Of a stretch of 64,000 nucleotides of DNA, positions 22,603 to 31,986 are shown one piece after another. This DNA is from JASLQO01 sp002327525 (GTDB taxonomy: Bacteria > Pseudomonadota > Gammaproteobacteria > Pseudomonadales > Azotimanducaceae), in NCBI GenBank assembly GCA_030744435.1, contig JASLQO010000003.1:1-64000 (forward strand). Direction: 5' to 3'. The position numbers and the translations under genes were made by a program. The notes beneath the pieces were generated by a model that was not told the origin of the DNA, searched no databases, and worked only from the letters and a program-made list of their open reading frames with translations. Positions within the stretch are counted from its first letter, which is position 1. Every line of letters starts with the position of its first letter.

Positions 22603-24023
22603 ATGGGCTGAACAAACGCGTCATGGTGCCAGAAGAGACGCTCTCGAATGCGCTTGGCGCAAATGTACTCGCTGACGAACTGCTCCGGGCCGGATACGAG
22701 GTCGTGCGCACCGGCTCAAGAGGGCTGAGCGCACTGGAACCGCTCATCGACATCGAAGGGATATTGTATGGGCCGGTCTCGCGCCTCGAGGACCTCACCT
22801 CGGTTCGGCTCGGCAGGGCGAGCGAAGTAGAAGCGCTGGCCCGTCAGCAGCGATTGATCTTCGATCGTTGCGGGCGCGTGGATCCATTTGAGTACGACCC
22901 GAGGTGGCTGTACACACAGTTGTCGCGCGAACCCCTGGATCTCATCGGCGAGATCGAGGCGGGTGGATTGCGCGGCCGGGGCGGGGCCGGCTTCCCGGCG
23001 CACATCAAATGGCGTACCGCGCATGATACCGCCGCACCATGCAAGTACGTGGTGGCCAATGCCGACGAGGGAGATTCCGGCACTTTTGCCGACCGCCTGA
23101 TCATGGAAGGGGATCCGTTCCGGCTGCTCGAGGGCATGCTGATCGCGGCGCGCGCGATCGGTGCGGGTCGGGGTGTCATTTACTTGCGATCGGAGTACCC
23201 GCTTGCCGAACGTGTTCTGCACCGGGCGATAGAGCGCGCGCGTGAACTCGGATTGCTGGAGTCCTTTGACATCGAGCTATTCGTCGGTGCGGGGGCCTAT
23301 ATATGCGGTGAGGAATCGGCACTGCTTGAAAGCCTGGAAGGCAGGCGCGGTGAGGTGCGTGCCAAGCCACCCCTACCAGCGGTGTCGGGGCTCTTCGGCT
23401 ATCCGACACTGGTGCACAACGTGATCACGCTCTGTTCCGTGCCGGGATTGCTGTCGTTGGGTGGTAGCGCATACGCGGAACTCGGTGTCGGCCGCTCCAC
23501 CGGCACCATGGCCTTTCAGCTCGCCGGTAACGTCGCCGCGGGTGGATTGTTCGAGACTCCTTTCGGTTTGACGTTGCGAGAACTCGTGGAGGACTGGGGC
23601 GGCGGCACGCGTAGCGGGCGGGACATTGGTGCGGTACAGATCGGCGGCCCTCTGGGTGCCTATCTGACACCCGATCAACTGGACGTACCGCTCACCTACG
23701 AAGCGCTCGAAGAACTAGGCGCCGGCATCGGCCATGGCGGCGTGGTGGTATTTGACGACAGCGTGGATCTGGTCGAGCAGGCGCGTTACGCGTTTGCTTT
23801 TTGCGAGCACGAATCCTGCGGCAAGTGCACGCCCTGCAGGGTCGGATCCGTGCGCGGCCGGGAGGCCGTGGAGGGGCTGATGTCGGGCGGGGTGGCTGCA
23901 GCGCAAAGAGAAGACCGGCTCGCTCTCATCTCGGATCTCTGTGATGTCATGGAACAGGCGTCACTGTGTCAGATGGGCAGCATGACGCCGATACCGGTGC
24001 GCAGTGCATTGGGGTTGAAGTGA
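22599..24023 (+). CDS. fdsB: NAD-dependent formate dehydrogenase beta subunit (NuoF-like)
   Basis: This 474-residue diaphorase subunit binds FMN, NAD and a [4Fe-4S] cluster. A short N-terminal thioredoxin-like segment is followed by the FMN/NAD region GGLRGRGGAGFPAHIKW and VVANADEGDSGTFADR. Then come YICGEESALLESLEGRRGEV and the cluster motif CEHESCGKCTPCRVG. Translation probably begins at the GTG overlapping the fdsG stop; ATG 22623 is an alternative. It reduces NAD with electrons from formate. Confidence 0.92.
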   Translation: MNGLNKRVMVPEETLSNALGANVLADELLRAGYEVVRTGSRGLSALEPLIDIEGILYGPVSRLEDLTSVRLGRASEVEALARQQRLIFDRCGRVDPFEYDPRWLYTQLSREPLDLIGEIEAGGLRGRGGAGFPAHIKWRTAHDTAAPCKYVVANADEGDSGTFADRLIMEGDPFRLLEGMLIAARAIGAGRGVIYLRSEYPLAERVLHRAIERARELGLLESFDIELFVGAGAYICGEESALLESLEGRRGEVRAKPPLPAVSGLFGYPTLVHNVITLCSVPGLLSLGGSAYAELGVGRSTGTMAFQLAGNVAAGGLFETPFGLTLRELVEDWGGGTRSGRDIGAVQIGGPLGAYLTPDQLDVPLTYEALEELGAGIGHGGVVVFDDSVDLVEQARYAFAFCEHESCGKCTPCRVGSVRGREAVEGLMSGGVAAAQREDRLALISDLCDVMEQASLCQMGSMTPIPVRSALGLK

Positions 24024-26851
24024 TCAGGAAGGAAACAGACTACGGTACGCCGCCGGCCGAAGTCGATGGGTTGGTGACCTGCATCATCGATGGAATCCGC
24101 ACAGAGGCACCCGCGGGTACCTCGATCATACGTGCCGCGGCGACGGCCGGGATCAGTATCCCGAAACTCTGTTCGACCGATTCCCTGAGGTCCATCGGAG
24201 CCTGCCGCATGTGTCTGGTGGAGATCGAGGGCCGGCGGGGTATGCATGGCTCCTGTACCGAACCCGTCGCTGAGGGTGCCGTGATTCGCACGCATAGCCC
24301 TGCATTGGAAAAAGTGCGACGCGCGGTGATGGAACTCTATATCTCGGATCACCCTCTCGATTGCCTCACCTGTGCGGCCAATGGCGACTGTGAGCTGCAG
24401 GACGTGGCCGGGCGGGTGGGGTTGCGGGAAGTACGCTATGCGCCCGGCTCGACCCATCTCGGCGCTGAAGTGGATGTATCGAATCCGTATTTCGCCTTCG
24501 ATGCATCGAAGTGCATCGTCTGTTCGCGCTGTGTGCGGGCCTGTGCCGAAGTACAGGGCAGCTTCGCCATTACGGTGGACGACCGCGGCTTCTCATCCGC
24601 CATCAAGACTGGCGCGCGGGACTTCTTCGGATCGGAGTGCGTCTCCTGCGGTGCCTGCGTGCAGGCCTGTCCCACTGCCTCGCTCATGGACAAGAGCGTG
24701 ATCGATCACGGCGTGCCGGAACGGAGTATCGACACCACCTGCGCATACTGCGGCGTGGGGTGCTCCTTCCGGGCAGAGTTGAAGGGCGAGCAGGTGGTGC
24801 GCATGGTTCCCGACAGGGCGGGTGGCGCCAACGAGGGGCACTCGTGCGTCAAGGGGCGATTTGCATGGGGCTATGCCAACCACCCGGATCGCATCACCAA
24901 ACCCATGGTCCGTGAGAGTACTTCTGCGTCTTGGCAAGCCGTTTCGTGGGAGGAGGCCATCGGTTTTGCAGCGGAGCGCCTCGATGCCATTCGCACCCAT
25001 CACGGCGTGAAGGCCATCGGCGGCATTACGTCGTCGCGTTGCACCAATGAGGAAGTGTGGGTGGTGCAGAAGCTGGTGCGGGCGGCATTCGGCAACAACA
25101 ACGTGGACACCTGTGCACGGGTTTGTCACTCACCCACCGGATATGGCCTGAATCAGACATACGGCGCTTCTGCCGGAACGCAGCACTTTGCCTCGATCGA
25201 CAGTGCCGACGTCGTCCTCGTGATCGGTGCCAATCCCACCGATGGCCACCCGGTATTCGCATCCCGGATGAAAAGGCGTATTCGCGACGGCGCGCGGCTT
25301 ATCGTGGCGGATCCACGCAGAACGGGGCTCGTGCGCTCGCCGCACGTGCAGGCCGATCATCACCTCGCGCTGCTGCCGGGTACGAATGTGGCGCTGATCA
25401 ACGCATTTGCACATGTGGCGGTGACGGAGGGGCTCATCGATCAGGCATTCGTGGATGCACGCTGTGATACGGCATCGTTCCGCGAATGGGTGTCTTTCGC
25501 TGAAGGCGAACAGAACGCACCGGAGCGAGTGGCCGCCATCACGGGGGTGCCCGCCGACGAGCTGCGCGCGGCGGCACGTCTCTATGCGAGCGCGAACAAC
25601 GCCGCCATCTACTATGGTCTCGGGGTCACCGAACACAGTCAGGGCTCGACAATGGTGATGGCGATGGCGAACCTCGCCATGGCAACCGGCAACATCGGCC
25701 GCGACGGTGTGGGGGTGAATCCGCTGCGGGGCCAGAACAACGTGCAAGGATCGTGCGACATGGGGTCGTTTCCGCACGAATTCTCGGGTTACCGTCCAGT
25801 GGGAGACGACGCCGTGCGCGCCACCTTCGAAAAACACTGGGATGTGGCACTCGACGGCGTGAAAGGATTACGTATTCCGAACATGCTCGATGCGGCGTGC
25901 ATGGGAGAGTTCAGGGGTATCTACATCCAGGGAGAGGACATAGCGCAGTCCGACCCGAACACCCAGCATGTGGAAGCCGCACTCTCGGCCATGGACTGTG
26001 TGATCGTGCAGGACCTGTTCCTCAACGAAACGGCGCGCTTCGCGCACGTATTCCTGCCGGGCACCTCCTTCCTGGAAAAGGACGGCACGTTCATCAACGC
26101 GGAACGCCGCATCAATCGTGTGCGGCCGGTAACCGCACCGCTGCCGGGTATGGCGGAATGGGAAGTAACACAGGCGCTCGCTCAGGCAATGGGCTATCCC
26201 ATGCACTATGAAAGTGCGTCCGAGATCATGGAAGAGATCGCGGCGCTGACACCAACGTTCGGGCGCGTGTCGTTTGAGCGTCTGGATCGTGAGGGCAGTA
26301 TGCAGTGGCCGTGCAACGATACGGCGCCAAACGGCACGCCCGTCATGCACGTCGACGAGTTCGTGCGCGGCAAGGGGTTGTTTGTACTCACTGATTACCA
26401 GCCGACGGAAGAGCGCGCCAGCCGAACCTACCCGTTGTTGCTGACCACGGGTAGGGTGCTGATGCAGTACAACGTGGGTGCGCAGACACGGCGAACGGCA
26501 AACGAGACGTGGCTCGACGAGGACCGCCTCGAGATGCATCCGGCGGACGCAGGGCTGCGAGGCATCGAGGCTGGCGACCGGGTTTCGGTCACCAGCCGTA
26601 TGGGTGAGATCACATTGCGTGCCGAGGTAACCGATCGTGTAGCACCAGGGGTGGTATATACTACCTTCCATCACCCCGACACCGGTACGAACGTTGTCAC
26701 CACAGAGATCAGCGACTGGGCCACGGAGTGTCCGGAGTACAAGGTGACGGCGGTGGAAGTACGACCGGCAAGTCAGCGCTCTGATTGGCAGCGTGCGCAT
26801 GATCTGGATGCCGCGACGCAGGCTGCACTAGTGCCGGAGCGGCTCGATTAG
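24020..26851 (+). CDS. fdsA: NAD-dependent formate dehydrogenase alpha subunit (molybdenum)
   Basis: This 943-residue catalytic subunit oxidises formate to CO2. The N-terminal [2Fe-2S] domain contains CSTDSLRSIGACRMCLVE. A NuoG-like His-Cys region and two ferredoxin motifs (CIVCSRCVRACAEV; CVSCGACVQACPTA) follow. The [4Fe-4S] site CAYCGVGCSF opens the bis-MGD domain. The molybdenum ligand is Cys369 in ARVCHSPTGYG, so this is the Cys, not the selenocysteine, type. The C-terminal molybdopterin dinucleotide domain has VLMQYNVGAQTRRTANE. The GTG start overlaps the fdsB stop by four bases. Confidence 0.93.
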   Translation: MIRKETDYGTPPAEVDGLVTCIIDGIRTEAPAGTSIIRAAATAGISIPKLCSTDSLRSIGACRMCLVEIEGRRGMHGSCTEPVAEGAVIRTHSPALEKVRRAVMELYISDHPLDCLTCAANGDCELQDVAGRVGLREVRYAPGSTHLGAEVDVSNPYFAFDASKCIVCSRCVRACAEVQGSFAITVDDRGFSSAIKTGARDFFGSECVSCGACVQACPTASLMDKSVIDHGVPERSIDTTCAYCGVGCSFRAELKGEQVVRMVPDRAGGANEGHSCVKGRFAWGYANHPDRITKPMVRESTSASWQAVSWEEAIGFAAERLDAIRTHHGVKAIGGITSSRCTNEEVWVVQKLVRAAFGNNNVDTCARVCHSPTGYGLNQTYGASAGTQHFASIDSADVVLVIGANPTDGHPVFASRMKRRIRDGARLIVADPRRTGLVRSPHVQADHHLALLPGTNVALINAFAHVAVTEGLIDQAFVDARCDTASFREWVSFAEGEQNAPERVAAITGVPADELRAAARLYASANNAAIYYGLGVTEHSQGSTMVMAMANLAMATGNIGRDGVGVNPLRGQNNVQGSCDMGSFPHEFSGYRPVGDDAVRATFEKHWDVALDGVKGLRIPNMLDAACMGEFRGIYIQGEDIAQSDPNTQHVEAALSAMDCVIVQDLFLNETARFAHVFLPGTSFLEKDGTFINAERRINRVRPVTAPLPGMAEWEVTQALAQAMGYPMHYESASEIMEEIAALTPTFGRVSFERLDREGSMQWPCNDTAPNGTPVMHVDEFVRGKGLFVLTDYQPTEERASRTYPLLLTTGRVLMQYNVGAQTRRTANETWLDEDRLEMHPADAGLRGIEAGDRVSVTSRMGEITLRAEVTDRVAPGVVYTTFHHPDTGTNVVTTEISDWATECPEYKVTAVEVRPASQRSDWQRAHDLDAATQAALVPERLD

Positions 26852-26876
26852 CGAGTCGGGATACAGACACGAGCGC

Positions 26877-27695
26877 GTGGAAACACGGGTGTTTGCGCCC
26901 GAGGGGCCGGAACACGCCAGCGACATGCTCAGCATCGAGGAGCCGCTGGAAATCCGACTTGTCTATTGGGTGCGCGGCGAGCGCATCGAGCAGAGCGTCT
27001 CGGTGACCATGCGCACACCCGGCGATGATGTGGAACTCGCCGTTGGTTTCCTCGCCGGAGAAGGCATCGTTGATGACGCCGGTGATATCGTGGAGGTGGC
27101 CCATGCCGCGGCACCTGTCCCGGACAGCGGTATTGGCAACATTGTTCGTGTGGAACTGGCGGAACACGTCGACGTGGATGCCGGCGGATTGCTCAGAAAC
27201 TTCTACACCGCATCCAGCTGCGGTGTGTGCGGCAAGGCGTCGCTGGAAGCCATACACATGCAGATCACGCCACGCGAACAGCAACCGTTCAGCATCTCGT
27301 CTGATCTGCTGCGGGGACTACCACAAGCGCTCAGTGCCGTTCAGAGCGAATTTGCCCTCACCGGCGGTCTGCACGCGGCGGCGGCGTTCGATGAGAGAGG
27401 TGCCATCGCGCGTGTGCGCGAAGACGTCGGCCGGCACAATGCACTCGACAAGCTGACTGGTTCGTACTTCGCTCAGGGCGGCATGCAAGGGCTGTGCGTG
27501 CTCCTCAGCGGGCGTACCAGCTTCGAACTGCTGCAGAAGGCGGCGATGGCGGGCATCCCCCTGATCGCCGCCATCGGACCCCCGTCGAGCCTCGCGCTGG
27601 AACTGGCGCGCGAGTATGACATCACGCTGATCGGCTTCCTCAAAGCAGATCGATTTAACGTCTACTGTGGCTCGTCGCGCATCGCGAATTCCTGA
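26877..27695 (+). CDS. fdhD: FdhD sulfurtransferase for formate dehydrogenase maturation
   Basis: This 272-residue chaperone transfers sulfur to the molybdenum cofactor of formate dehydrogenase. The active-site pair is in TASSCGVCGKASLEAIH. Other conserved parts are TPGDDVELAVGFLAGEGIV, GGLHAAAAFDERGAIARVRE and EDVGRHNALDKLTG. The start is probably GTG 26877, 25 bp after fdsA, so it belongs to the same operon. A small FdsD-like gene often seen here is not found in the 175 bp that follow. Confidence 0.92.
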   Translation: METRVFAPEGPEHASDMLSIEEPLEIRLVYWVRGERIEQSVSVTMRTPGDDVELAVGFLAGEGIVDDAGDIVEVAHAAAPVPDSGIGNIVRVELAEHVDVDAGGLLRNFYTASSCGVCGKASLEAIHMQITPREQQPFSISSDLLRGLPQALSAVQSEFALTGGLHAAAAFDERGAIARVREDVGRHNALDKLTGSYFAQGGMQGLCVLLSGRTSFELLQKAAMAGIPLIAAIGPPSSLALELAREYDITLIGFLKADRFNVYCGSSRIANS

Positions 27696-27870
27696 CTTTC
27701 CCGAGTATCTCTCCCGACGGAATTCTGTAGTTCGGCTTTGTTCAAGTTGCGTGCCGATTGTTTCTCAAACCGGATACTGGAGATCCTGATCAGTGCGCGA
27801 GGAGGCACTCGGGGTTATGCTCGGGGTCGTGGTCGAAGACTGATGTCGGGATGGTCATTGGGGGAATTGT

Positions 27871-29304
27871 ATGCAGTTTTCGGAATATGCATCACGCGAT
27901 GGACTGGCACTTGCGAAACTGATTGCCGAAGGTGAAGTGACATCCCGGGAGGTAGCGGATTGCGCGCGCAGCGCGATCAGCGAAAAGAATCCTGCCTTGA
28001 ATGCCGTGCTCGCCACGCTCGATGATCAGTCGTTTGAAAACGGTCGGGCCTTCAGCGGGGTGCCTTTTCTGGTCAAGGAGCTGATCGTGCATGCCAGGGG
28101 TGCGCCGTGCCGTGCCGGATCACGTGCACTCCCGGCAGTGCCGATGGAGGCCGACACCAACCTCATGCGGCGCTTCCGTGCAGCGGGCCTGCACCTGATC
28201 GGCACGACGCAAACACCGGAGGCCGGCTACAACGCGACCACGGAAACGGTGGCCTTCGGACCGGTGCACAATCCCTGGCGCGCGGGATACAGCGCCGGAG
28301 GATCCAGCGGCGGTTCGGGTGCCGCGGTGGCGGCGGGATTGGTGCCCATCGCGCATGCCAACGATGGCGGTGGTTCCATCCGTGTGCCCGCGTCGTGCGA
28401 TGGCCTGGTCGGTCTGAAACCCACACGCGACCGAACGCCCACGGGGCCGGACTATGGAGAACCGCTGTTTGGCCACGGCATCGAATTCGTGGTGACCCGG
28501 TCCGTTCGCGATTGTACGGCACTGCTCGATCTCGTCGCGGGACCGGATGTGGGTGCGCCGCATATCATCGCCCCTCCGGCACAGACTTTCGCCGAGGCCG
28601 CGGCGAAACCACCGGCAAAGCTGAAGATCGCCTACGAACCCGGTTCCATGTTCGGCACCGCGGTGCATGAAGAATGTACGCTCGCTGCTGAGAAGACGGC
28701 CCGGCGGTTGGAAGAGCTTGGTCATACGCTGATCGAATCCCCCGTGAAACTCGATTTCGAAGAGTTTGCCGAGCACATCAACGTCACCTGGTGTGCCTTT
28801 AATGCCCAGTTCGTCGAGCAGGTGTGCGTGGCGACGGGGTGTGCCCCGGATAGCGATCACTTCGAGGCGGTGACCCTGACCACAGCCGAGTTCGGGGCGC
28901 GGTGCAAATCGACCACGCTCATCTCGGCACTGGAGTACATCAACCGGATATCGCGGGAAACCGGCGAGGCCTTCCGTGATTTCGACATGTTGATGAGCTG
29001 CACGCTGGGTGCACCGCCGCACAGGCACGGCGTGCTCGACCAGAACAACCCGAACATCTCCGCCATGGACTGGACGCGGCAGACCTTTCAATACGCCACC
29101 AACACGCCGCTGTTCAACAGTACCGGTCAGCCCGCGATTTCGCTCCCCTTGCATTGGACCGAGGACGATCTTCCCGTGGGTGTTCAGTTTGCCGGCCACA
29201 TGGGCGCGGAAGGCGAACTGCTCAACCTCGCGGCACAGCTCGAAACCGCCTATGACTGGGGCAGGAAGCAGCAGGAAGTCTTCGTGCTGCGAGACGCTGC
29301 CTGA
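27871..29304 (+). CDS. Amidase signature family enzyme
   Basis: This 477-residue hydrolase has the Ser-cisSer-Lys triad of the amidase signature family. The Lys is in GVPFLVKELIVHARG, and the Ser-rich loop YSAGGSSGGSGAAVAAGLVP and NDGGGSIRVPASCDGLVGLK supply both serines. The length is typical of 6-aminohexanoate-cyclic-dimer-hydrolase- and GatA-like amidases. It stands alone after the formate dehydrogenase operon, separated by 175 bp with nothing recognisable. The cleaved amide (nitrile-derived amide, acyl-amide or peptide) cannot be told from sequence. Confidence 0.88.
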   Translation: MQFSEYASRDGLALAKLIAEGEVTSREVADCARSAISEKNPALNAVLATLDDQSFENGRAFSGVPFLVKELIVHARGAPCRAGSRALPAVPMEADTNLMRRFRAAGLHLIGTTQTPEAGYNATTETVAFGPVHNPWRAGYSAGGSSGGSGAAVAAGLVPIAHANDGGGSIRVPASCDGLVGLKPTRDRTPTGPDYGEPLFGHGIEFVVTRSVRDCTALLDLVAGPDVGAPHIIAPPAQTFAEAAAKPPAKLKIAYEPGSMFGTAVHEECTLAAEKTARRLEELGHTLIESPVKLDFEEFAEHINVTWCAFNAQFVEQVCVATGCAPDSDHFEAVTLTTAEFGARCKSTTLISALEYINRISRETGEAFRDFDMLMSCTLGAPPHRHGVLDQNNPNISAMDWTRQTFQYATNTPLFNSTGQPAISLPLHWTEDDLPVGVQFAGHMGAEGELLNLAAQLETAYDWGRKQQEVFVLRDAA

Positions 29305-29333
29305 AGGACTTGTGGGGCAGCGCTCCCGTGTGA

Positions 29334-29764
29334 TCAGGCGCGCCGGTCGAACTGGAGTTGTAATCGAGGCAGGTTGCGCAGGACGAAACTCGGTTCGGCC
29401 TGCGGCTCCGGGTGCCCGGAAGAGAGCCGGATGTTCTCCATGCGCCGCAACAGCTCGGGAAACCCGAGGTTCAACTCCTGACGTGCGAGCGGTGCGCCGA
29501 TGCAGTGGTGTACACCGGGCCCGAAGGCGAGTTGCATCCGGGCTTTGGTCCGATGCAGGTCAATCCCGGTCGGGTGATCGAACTGGCGCTCGTCGCGGTT
29601 GGCGGCGCCATAGCGCGTGACGTAGTGCACGTTCATCTCGGGCACGTGGAACACGGGCGCCTCGTCGCGCAGTGTCCGGTAGGCATCGTATGGATCGATC
29701 AGTGTGTCGGTGTCGAAGAGGCGGACATCGTCGAGGGCTACGGGGGCGGTTTCGATTCACTCAT
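29334..29764 (-). pseudogene. Cytochrome P450 remnant: both ends kept, middle deleted
   Basis: Reading the minus strand, ATG 29764 starts MSESKPP, then after one missing base in a C-run the frame continues VALDDVRLFDTDTLIDPYDA and YRTLRDEAPVF, the standard P450 N-terminus. Directly after HYVTRYG comes AANRDERQFDHPTGIDL, then FGPGVHHCIGAPLARQE with the haem Cys. About 280 residues (the I-helix, the ExxR motif) are absent. About 143 codons remain of an expected 400. The gene lies 15 bp after an SDR stop and was probably its operon partner. Not functional. Confidence 0.8.
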
Positions 29765-29779
29765 GACGGGTCGTAGCAG

Positions 29780-30526
29780 CTACTGAATCGAGCGGCCGCC
29801 ATCCACGTCGAGGCAGACACCGGTGAGAAAAGAAGCTTCTTTCGAAGCCAGAAAGACGTACGCGTTGGCGACGTCTTCCGGTGTCGCGCGCCGGCCCATT
29901 GGGATCCCGGAGATGACCGATGCTTCCATTTCGGGGCTCAGGTTCTGGGTGCCCATGGCCTGCAGATCGAAGTTGGTGGGCGATGACACCGGGCATACGC
30001 AGTTAACCCGGATCCTGGGTGCCATTTCCGCAGCCATGCCGCGGGTCAGCATGATGGCGGCAGCCTTGGAGGCATTGTAAGGCGTCATACCCGGGCGCGG
30101 CCGCTTGCCGCCAATGGAGGCCGTACTGATGATGCTGCTACCCTCATCCATATGCGGCCAGCAGGCTTTCGCGCCGAGAAAAATGCTGCGGACGTTCACG
30201 GCCCACATACGATCGAATTCCTCCGTCGTGACCTTGACCATATAGTTGCCGCGATGAGGCACGCCGGCATTGGCGCAGAGTACGTCGATACGACCGAAGG
30301 CATCGAGAGTGGCCTGTACCATCGCGAAATTCTGATCCTCGTCGGCGACATCGACCTGGCAGGCCATCGCGCCCGGCAGACGGTCTGCCACAGCTTGTGC
30401 GCCAGCCATATCGATGTCCGCCGCCATAACGGATGCGCCCTCAGTTGCGAACTTCTCGGCAATCGCGGTGCCGAATCCGGATGCGGCACCCGTTACGATG
30501 ATGGCCTTGCCCTCGAATCTGTTCAT
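29780..30526 (-). CDS. Short-chain dehydrogenase/reductase (SDR)
   Basis: This 248-residue classical SDR uses NAD(P) to interconvert an alcohol and a ketone. Signatures are VTGAASGFGTAIAEKFA (nucleotide-binding TGxxxGxG), LCANAGVPHRG (NAG), STASIGGKRPRPGMTPYNASK (catalytic Ser, Tyr and Lys) and an acidic residue in MAADIDMAG after the second strand, favouring NAD. The start ATG 30526 follows GGGAGGATCAGC. The following P450 remnant suggests an ancestral SDR-P450 pair acting on a lipophilic compound. Confidence 0.85.
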   Translation of the reverse strand: MNRFEGKAIIVTGAASGFGTAIAEKFATEGASVMAADIDMAGAQAVADRLPGAMACQVDVADEDQNFAMVQATLDAFGRIDVLCANAGVPHRGNYMVKVTTEEFDRMWAVNVRSIFLGAKACWPHMDEGSSIISTASIGGKRPRPGMTPYNASKAAAIMLTRGMAAEMAPRIRVNCVCPVSSPTNFDLQAMGTQNLSPEMEASVISGIPMGRRATPEDVANAYVFLASKEASFLTGVCLDVDGGRSIQ

Positions 30527-30608
30527 GCTGATCCTCCCGCGGCTTTGCACCATATGCTAACTGAATCGTGGAGTCCGATGGGTAACGCGGCCCGGAGTCA
30601 ATTCCCGA

Positions 30609-31625
30609 TCAAACGAGATTGCGGAACTGGTTGGGCCGCAGATCGAGACGATTTGCGCGATCGAAGTAGCGCACCGCGCTCGCGCATGGCGGCACCAGCG
30701 CATCGATGCGCTCACAGTCGTAGGCGGTCACCTCGACGCTGGTCGCCCCGAGGTTGTCGGAGACCTGATCCAGCGTGCGGGGACCGATGATGGGAGCGGT
30801 CACACCGGGTTGCGCCGCGCACCAGGCGAGGGCCAGCTGCGAGACGGAGCAACCTTTCTCCGAGGCGATATCGCGCAGCAGATCGATCACGTCCCAGGCG
30901 AGTGGCGTCGCCTCGCGATTGAAGTTGTCCTTGCCGTCCTGCCAACGAGCGCCTTGCGGAGAGCTGTCACGCCGGTACTTGCCACTCAGCAGGCCGCCGC
31001 ACAGCGGTCCCCAGGGGATAATGCCGATTCCGAACGTCTGTGCGGCCGGGATCATCTCACGTTCCGCAGTGCGGTCGAGCATGTGGTAAGCGGGCTGTTC
31101 GCATACAAACCGATTGAGCCCGAGCTCCCGGGCTACCCACAGCGATTCCACCATTCGCCAGCTGGGAAACATGCTGGCGCCGATGTAGCGCACCTTGCCG
31201 GCCCGGATGAGGTCGTCAAGCGCACGCAGGGTCTCATCGATGGGTATTTCGGCTGTGGAGCGATGCATCTGATAGAGATCGATCCAGTCGGTTTTGAGAC
31301 GCTTCAACGAATCGTCGCAGGCTTTCAGCAGGTGGCGCCGAGTGGGTCCACGATCGTTGACGTCCTCGCCCTGGGGCATGAATGCCTTGGTGGCGAGAAC
31401 AATGTGCTCCCGCTTGCCATCTCGGGCCAGAGTCTTGCCCACGATGCGTTTGCTCTTGTTGGCGGCGTAGACGTTCGCCGTATCGATGAAATTGACCCCG
31501 GTATCGAGCGCGTGGTCGATGATCTCGATGGAGTCCTCCTTGTTGGTGCGGCCACCGAACATCATGGTGCCGAGGCAAAACTGGCTGACTTTGATTCCGG
31601 TTCTTCCGAGCGAACGGTATTCCAT
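30609..31625 (-). CDS. Aldo/keto reductase
   Basis: This 338-residue NADPH-dependent TIM-barrel oxidoreductase keeps the tetrad: Asp in NFIDTANVYAANKSK, Tyr in the same segment, Lys in LATKAFMPQGE and His in DLYQMHRST. The N-terminus MEYRSLGRTGIKVSQFCLG and the C-terminal cofactor loop APIIGPRTLDQVSDNLGA are typical of the AKR subgroup related to YajO/Tas. The true ATG (31625) overlaps the stop of the preceding acyl-CoA dehydrogenase remnant by one base (TGATG). A longer frame to 31880 is antisense noise. Confidence 0.85.
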   Translation of the reverse strand: MEYRSLGRTGIKVSQFCLGTMMFGGRTNKEDSIEIIDHALDTGVNFIDTANVYAANKSKRIVGKTLARDGKREHIVLATKAFMPQGEDVNDRGPTRRHLLKACDDSLKRLKTDWIDLYQMHRSTAEIPIDETLRALDDLIRAGKVRYIGASMFPSWRMVESLWVARELGLNRFVCEQPAYHMLDRTAEREMIPAAQTFGIGIIPWGPLCGGLLSGKYRRDSSPQGARWQDGKDNFNREATPLAWDVIDLLRDIASEKGCSVSQLALAWCAAQPGVTAPIIGPRTLDQVSDNLGATSVEVTAYDCERIDALVPPCASAVRYFDRANRLDLRPNQFRNLV

Positions 31626-31960
31626 CACTGCCTCTGCATACCCGGGGTGTGTGGGCTCATCGGGGTTTCGGTTCTTTCCACTTCGCGAGAGACGATTACC
31701 CCCATGATCTGACTGATGCCTTCCAGAATCTGATGCACGCGCAGATCGCGCACGATGCGCTCTACCTCGTAGTCGACCGGGTAACCGTAGCCCCCCCCGT
31801 GCAGCTGTAGTGCCTCGTCGGCCAGGTCGAAGCCGAGTTCGTTGAGCACCGCCCGGTCGAGGCGTTTCTGCTCTTCCCACATTGCGGCGTTCGGCCGCAG
31901 ACGATCAGCCGCGAAATTGGCGGCCATCTCGGCGATCATGGTTTGTTCTTCGCTCGGCAT
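31625..31960 (-). pseudogene. Acyl-CoA dehydrogenase remnant: ends fused in frame
   Basis: The 111-codon frame begins like an acyl-CoA dehydrogenase C-terminal domain entry (IAEMAANFAADRLRPNAAMW, then EEQKRLDRAVLNELGF). It continues immediately with EALQLHGGGYGYPVDYEVER, RIVRDLRVHQILEGISQIM, the unmistakable last helices of the enzyme. About 270 residues carrying the FAD and catalytic regions are missing, without a frameshift. It sits in a transcription unit between mmsA and an aldo/keto reductase. In intact relatives mmsA is often next to isobutyryl-CoA dehydrogenase, which this probably was. Confidence 0.8.
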
Positions 31961-31986
31961 GCCTTCTCCCTCTGCCCGCAGGTCGG

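Noticed and set aside
25112..25126. Selenocysteine in formate dehydrogenase
   Set aside because: The molybdenum ligand codon in ARVCHSPT is TGT (Cys), and no in-frame TGA occurs in fdsA.
25868..26800. 310-codon minus-strand frame
   Set aside because: Shadow of fdsA; rich in His, Arg and Cys as expected from antisense GC-rich DNA.
28120..29199. 359-codon minus-strand frame
   Set aside because: Shadow of the amidase gene, no domain resemblance.
29740..29760. In-frame TGA near the start of the P450 remnant as a second selenocysteine
   Set aside because: It lies upstream of the homologous region; the interruption is explained by one missing base in a C-run and the gene also lacks its middle.
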